64,000 nt of DNA, from NCBI GenBank assembly GCA_029260115.1, contig JAJDDW010000064.1, positions 1-64,000 on the forward strand, given 5' to 3'. The notes under the pieces are model-generated. The model ran no database searches. It saw nothing but the letters and a program-made list of their open reading frames with translations, and was not told the DNA's origin. Shown one piece after another: positions 61,534 to 64,000 of the stretch. The translations under genes were made by a program, and so were the position numbers. The first letter of the stretch is position 1, and each line of letters begins with the position of its first letter. Source of the stretch: Phycisphaerae bacterium (GTDB lineage: Bacteria; Planctomycetota; Phycisphaerae; UBA1845).

Positions 61534-62691
61534 ATGCAGAATGTCGCTCTCAAACCATCGTCGACCGCTACAGACATTAGCCCGGCTAATACGCCGCCTA
61601 TTAAGTTCAAAAGCGATGATCCGTTTTACCACGATGTCAAAGCCCGTGTTTCACGATACTTCAAAATGAGTGGGCTAAAACCACGAGATTGCCCGCAGAC
61701 GTATTTCAAATCACTAATCATTATGTGCTGGGTTGCGACCTCATACATCCTGCTCGTGTTCGTGTCTAATGCTTGGTGGCAGACCATCCCGCTGGCTATC
61801 TCACTCGGGTTATCCATCGCAGCCGTCGGTTTCAATATACAGCACGACGGCGGACACCGTGCCTACTCGCGCCATAGATGGATCAACCGACTCATGGCTA
61901 GTTCGCTCGACTTCTTCGGTGGCGGGAGTTCATATATTTGGGATCATAAGCACAATACGCTACATCACACGTACCCCAACATAGCTGAACATGACGACGA
62001 CATCGACGTGGGCATCCTAGGCCGCTTTTCACCACAACAAAAACGACTGGGCTTCCACCGTCTGCAACACATTTACATGTGGGCATTATACGCCATGCTT
62101 ACTATCAAATGGCAGCTAATCGACGACTTCCGCGATGTGATCACAGGCCGAGTCGGTACGCACCCATTCAAACGCCCGAAAGGCCGCGCCCTCGCAATCT
62201 TCATATGTGGAAAAATCTTCTTTTTATCTCTGGCCTTCGTCGTTCCGATGTTATTTCATCCGATCGGAACAGCCCTGATAACCTATGCCCTCGTCTCCTG
62301 CTTCGTGGGCATCATGCTGAGCGTCGTGTTTCAATTAGCCCACGCCGTACAGCCTGCTCAATTCCCAGCGCCCGACTTGGCCACTGGACGGATGGAAAAC
62401 GAATGGGCGGTGCATCAAATTGAGACAACCGTGAACTTTTCACGTCATAGCCGGATATTAACGTGGTATCTCGGCGGACTAAACTATCAGGTGGAGCATC
62501 ACCTATTCCCACGTATCTGCCACAAACATTACCCACGCCTAGCCAGACTGGTGAAAAAAGCTTGTGCGAAGCACGGTGTACAATATAACGACCACGGCAG
62601 TTTCCTTGCAGGGGTGACTTCGCACTTCCGCTGGCTACGAAAAATGGGGCAGCCTGACGCGATGGTCAGCCCGACTATGGGTGCGATGTAA
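61534..62691 (+). CDS. Fatty acid desaturase
   Basis: His boxes QHDGGH, HNTLHH and QVEHHLFP. Confidence 0.93.
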   Translation: MQNVALKPSSTATDISPANTPPIKFKSDDPFYHDVKARVSRYFKMSGLKPRDCPQTYFKSLIIMCWVATSYILLVFVSNAWWQTIPLAISLGLSIAAVGFNIQHDGGHRAYSRHRWINRLMASSLDFFGGGSSYIWDHKHNTLHHTYPNIAEHDDDIDVGILGRFSPQQKRLGFHRLQHIYMWALYAMLTIKWQLIDDFRDVITGRVGTHPFKRPKGRALAIFICGKIFFLSLAFVVPMLFHPIGTALITYALVSCFVGIMLSVVFQLAHAVQPAQFPAPDLATGRMENEWAVHQIETTVNFSRHSRILTWYLGGLNYQVEHHLFPRICHKHYPRLARLVKKACAKHGVQYNDHGSFLAGVTSHFRWLRKMGQPDAMVSPTMGAM

Positions 62692-62813
62692 ACGCTGCGA
62701 TCTCGCAATTTCGGTACCATCCCCATAGCATCCGATATGAGGGAGCGGCTACGGCATGGTTTGCTGCCGCGATCGATTTGACTCGAAACAACGACTCATC
62801 ACAAAAGGAATGC

Positions 62814-63143
62814 ATGATGGTTACGATCGGAATGAATTACAACGTGTTGCCTGGCAAAGAAGAAACTTTTGAGAACGCGTTCAACAAAGTGGTTAAGGCT
62901 ATGGGCGGCATTGACGGTCACTCGAATACGCACATGTTCTGCGACATTAATAATCGTCAACATTATCTGATCGTATCGGAATGGAGCAGCAAGCCCGCAT
63001 TCGACAGCTTCATCGCCTCGGACACATTCAAGAACGTAGCGAACTGGGGCAAGGAAAAAATCCTATCAGGCCGACCATCACACGAAGTTTACGGCGGCGA
63101 CAATCCAACCGACACCGGCAAGTGCCCGGTTGGCGCACACTAG
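62814..63143 (+). CDS. Antibiotic biosynthesis monooxygenase (ABM)-fold protein
   Basis: VTIGMNYNVLPGKEETFENAFNKVVKAM...HYLIVSEWSSKPAFDSFIASDTFKN; AAAGGA RBS before the internal start. Confidence 0.7.
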   Translation: MMVTIGMNYNVLPGKEETFENAFNKVVKAMGGIDGHSNTHMFCDINNRQHYLIVSEWSSKPAFDSFIASDTFKNVANWGKEKILSGRPSHEVYGGDNPTDTGKCPVGAH

Positions 63144-63234
63144 TTCAGTTTCGGCATTGCATAACTAGTCATGCTCAACGAATATCACTCAGCGAGCCGC
63201 GGGCTAGGCTTCGTGCGAATTTAATCAGTCTACA

Positions 63235-63272
63235 AGGCCATCCCAATGAAAATCGGGGTGGTCTTTTTTTCA
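63235..63272 (+). terminator. Intrinsic terminator downstream of the ABM-fold gene
   Basis: GGCCATCCC-aatgaaaatc-GGGGTGGTC followed by T7. Confidence 0.75.
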
Positions 63273-63487
63273 AGATAGACCTCCATCGATGATGCACTCA
63301 AGGGCACACCCTTGGTTAATGCTATTCGGTTGTCAAAGAACAGCGGGTACTATGCACTAGGGCGACTGATGACCCGCCACCTAAAGAACGTCGCCGTTGA
63401 TCTCTGATGGGTGTCCGTCTTGGGTGATTTCATAGATCAATTGCCTGGAATACCTGAAATAATAGTGCGTGAAGTCAATATTCGTAG

Positions 63488-63531
63488 GGTACGGTCGTGC
63501 TTTCGCCTACTGGCGGAAGGTTGACCTGCCT
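63488..63531 (+). repeat. ~40-bp dispersed hairpin repeat, copy A
   Basis: GGTACGGTCGTGCTTTCGCCTACTGGCGGAAGGTTGACCTGCCT, near-identical to the reverse complement of 54231-54274. Confidence 0.8.
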
Positions 63532-63760
63532 GCACCATGGAACACACGACACTCATGTCCAACCGAATCTCCGTCCGACATGCGCATCATGGTGGTAATC
63601 ATCGAAGCGGAATAGTAAAGGCAGGTCTATGGCCATGCCCTACAAGAAGTTGCAAATAGCGTTTAAATCTTAGTGCCGCGACCTTGGCCCTGGCGCCTGT
63701 ATACATGGGGTATTTACCCGGGGATTGCGGCGGGCAATAGCCATGCGCTATCGGTTAACT

Positions 63761-63785
63761 GGATTCCCGCCTGCGCGGGAATGAC
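63761..63785. repeat. REP-like palindrome copy 4
   Basis: GGATTCCCGCCTGCGCGGGAATGAC. Confidence 0.8.
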
Positions 63786-64000
63786 GGGGGTGGGTGATAG
63801 ATGCGCACAAGGATGTATCATACGCACTAGGCCATCGAACTACACTTCCGCCGAACTAATCTGTTGTCGGGCGAATTTCTTGTGTGGCTAATCTTCCGTT
63901 GGAATTTCGAGGTTGCGTAGGCTTACTTCTACGTCCATAGCTCCCGAAGATACTAGGGCGCTTTGCTTATGTAATTGCATGCGAACTACCTTGCCTTTTC

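Noticed and set aside
63673-63891. 72-aa ORF near the right end
   Set aside because: Spans a REP-like palindrome (SVNWIPACAGMTGVGD is the typical translation of such repeats), so it is spurious.

Overview
The window looks chromosomal and bacterial, probably Planctomycetes/Phycisphaerae-like (inference from PEP-CTERM tails, the DUF115 protein and dockerin-like repeats). I saw no phage, IS element, CRISPR array, rRNA or convincing tRNA. The minus-strand left end (~0.2-10.9 kb) is a Tad/Flp pilus locus: tadC, tadB, tadA/cpaF, cpaE, secretin, cpaB, tadE-like, prepilin peptidase and three small Flp-type pilin ORFs. Two of those pilins are absent from the ORF track. Next come an ECF sigma/anti-sigma pair, dnaE, a TPR membrane protein, a DinB protein, an MCE protein coupled to a fused ATPase-MlaE permease, HD-GYP, PadR/HAAS, a His-rich NicO/UreH-like transporter, pyrK with a hairpin-rich leader, tdk, a YggS-like protein, trmB, a second ECF sigma/anti-sigma pair, smpB, ggt, and a block of exported proteins with PEP-CTERM, dockerin-like and TSP3 tails. 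The right part has ahpC-like peroxiredoxin, rpoN, recR, ybaB and dnaX. A bacterial SRP RNA (ffs) that I identify from the sequence lies directly upstream of dnaX. After that come a translationally coupled DUF115/Maf-like protein and an SpsF-like/SPASM protein lacking the radical-SAM CxxxCxxC motif, then aat, HAD, GNAT, a desaturase and an ABM-fold protein. Several families of short dispersed repeats and several intrinsic terminators are also visible. Best candidates for something undescribed: the DUF115 + pseudo-radical-SAM pair, the paralogous exported domains carrying alternative C-terminal tags, the divergent middle Flp pilin, and the ~40-bp dispersed repeat family.
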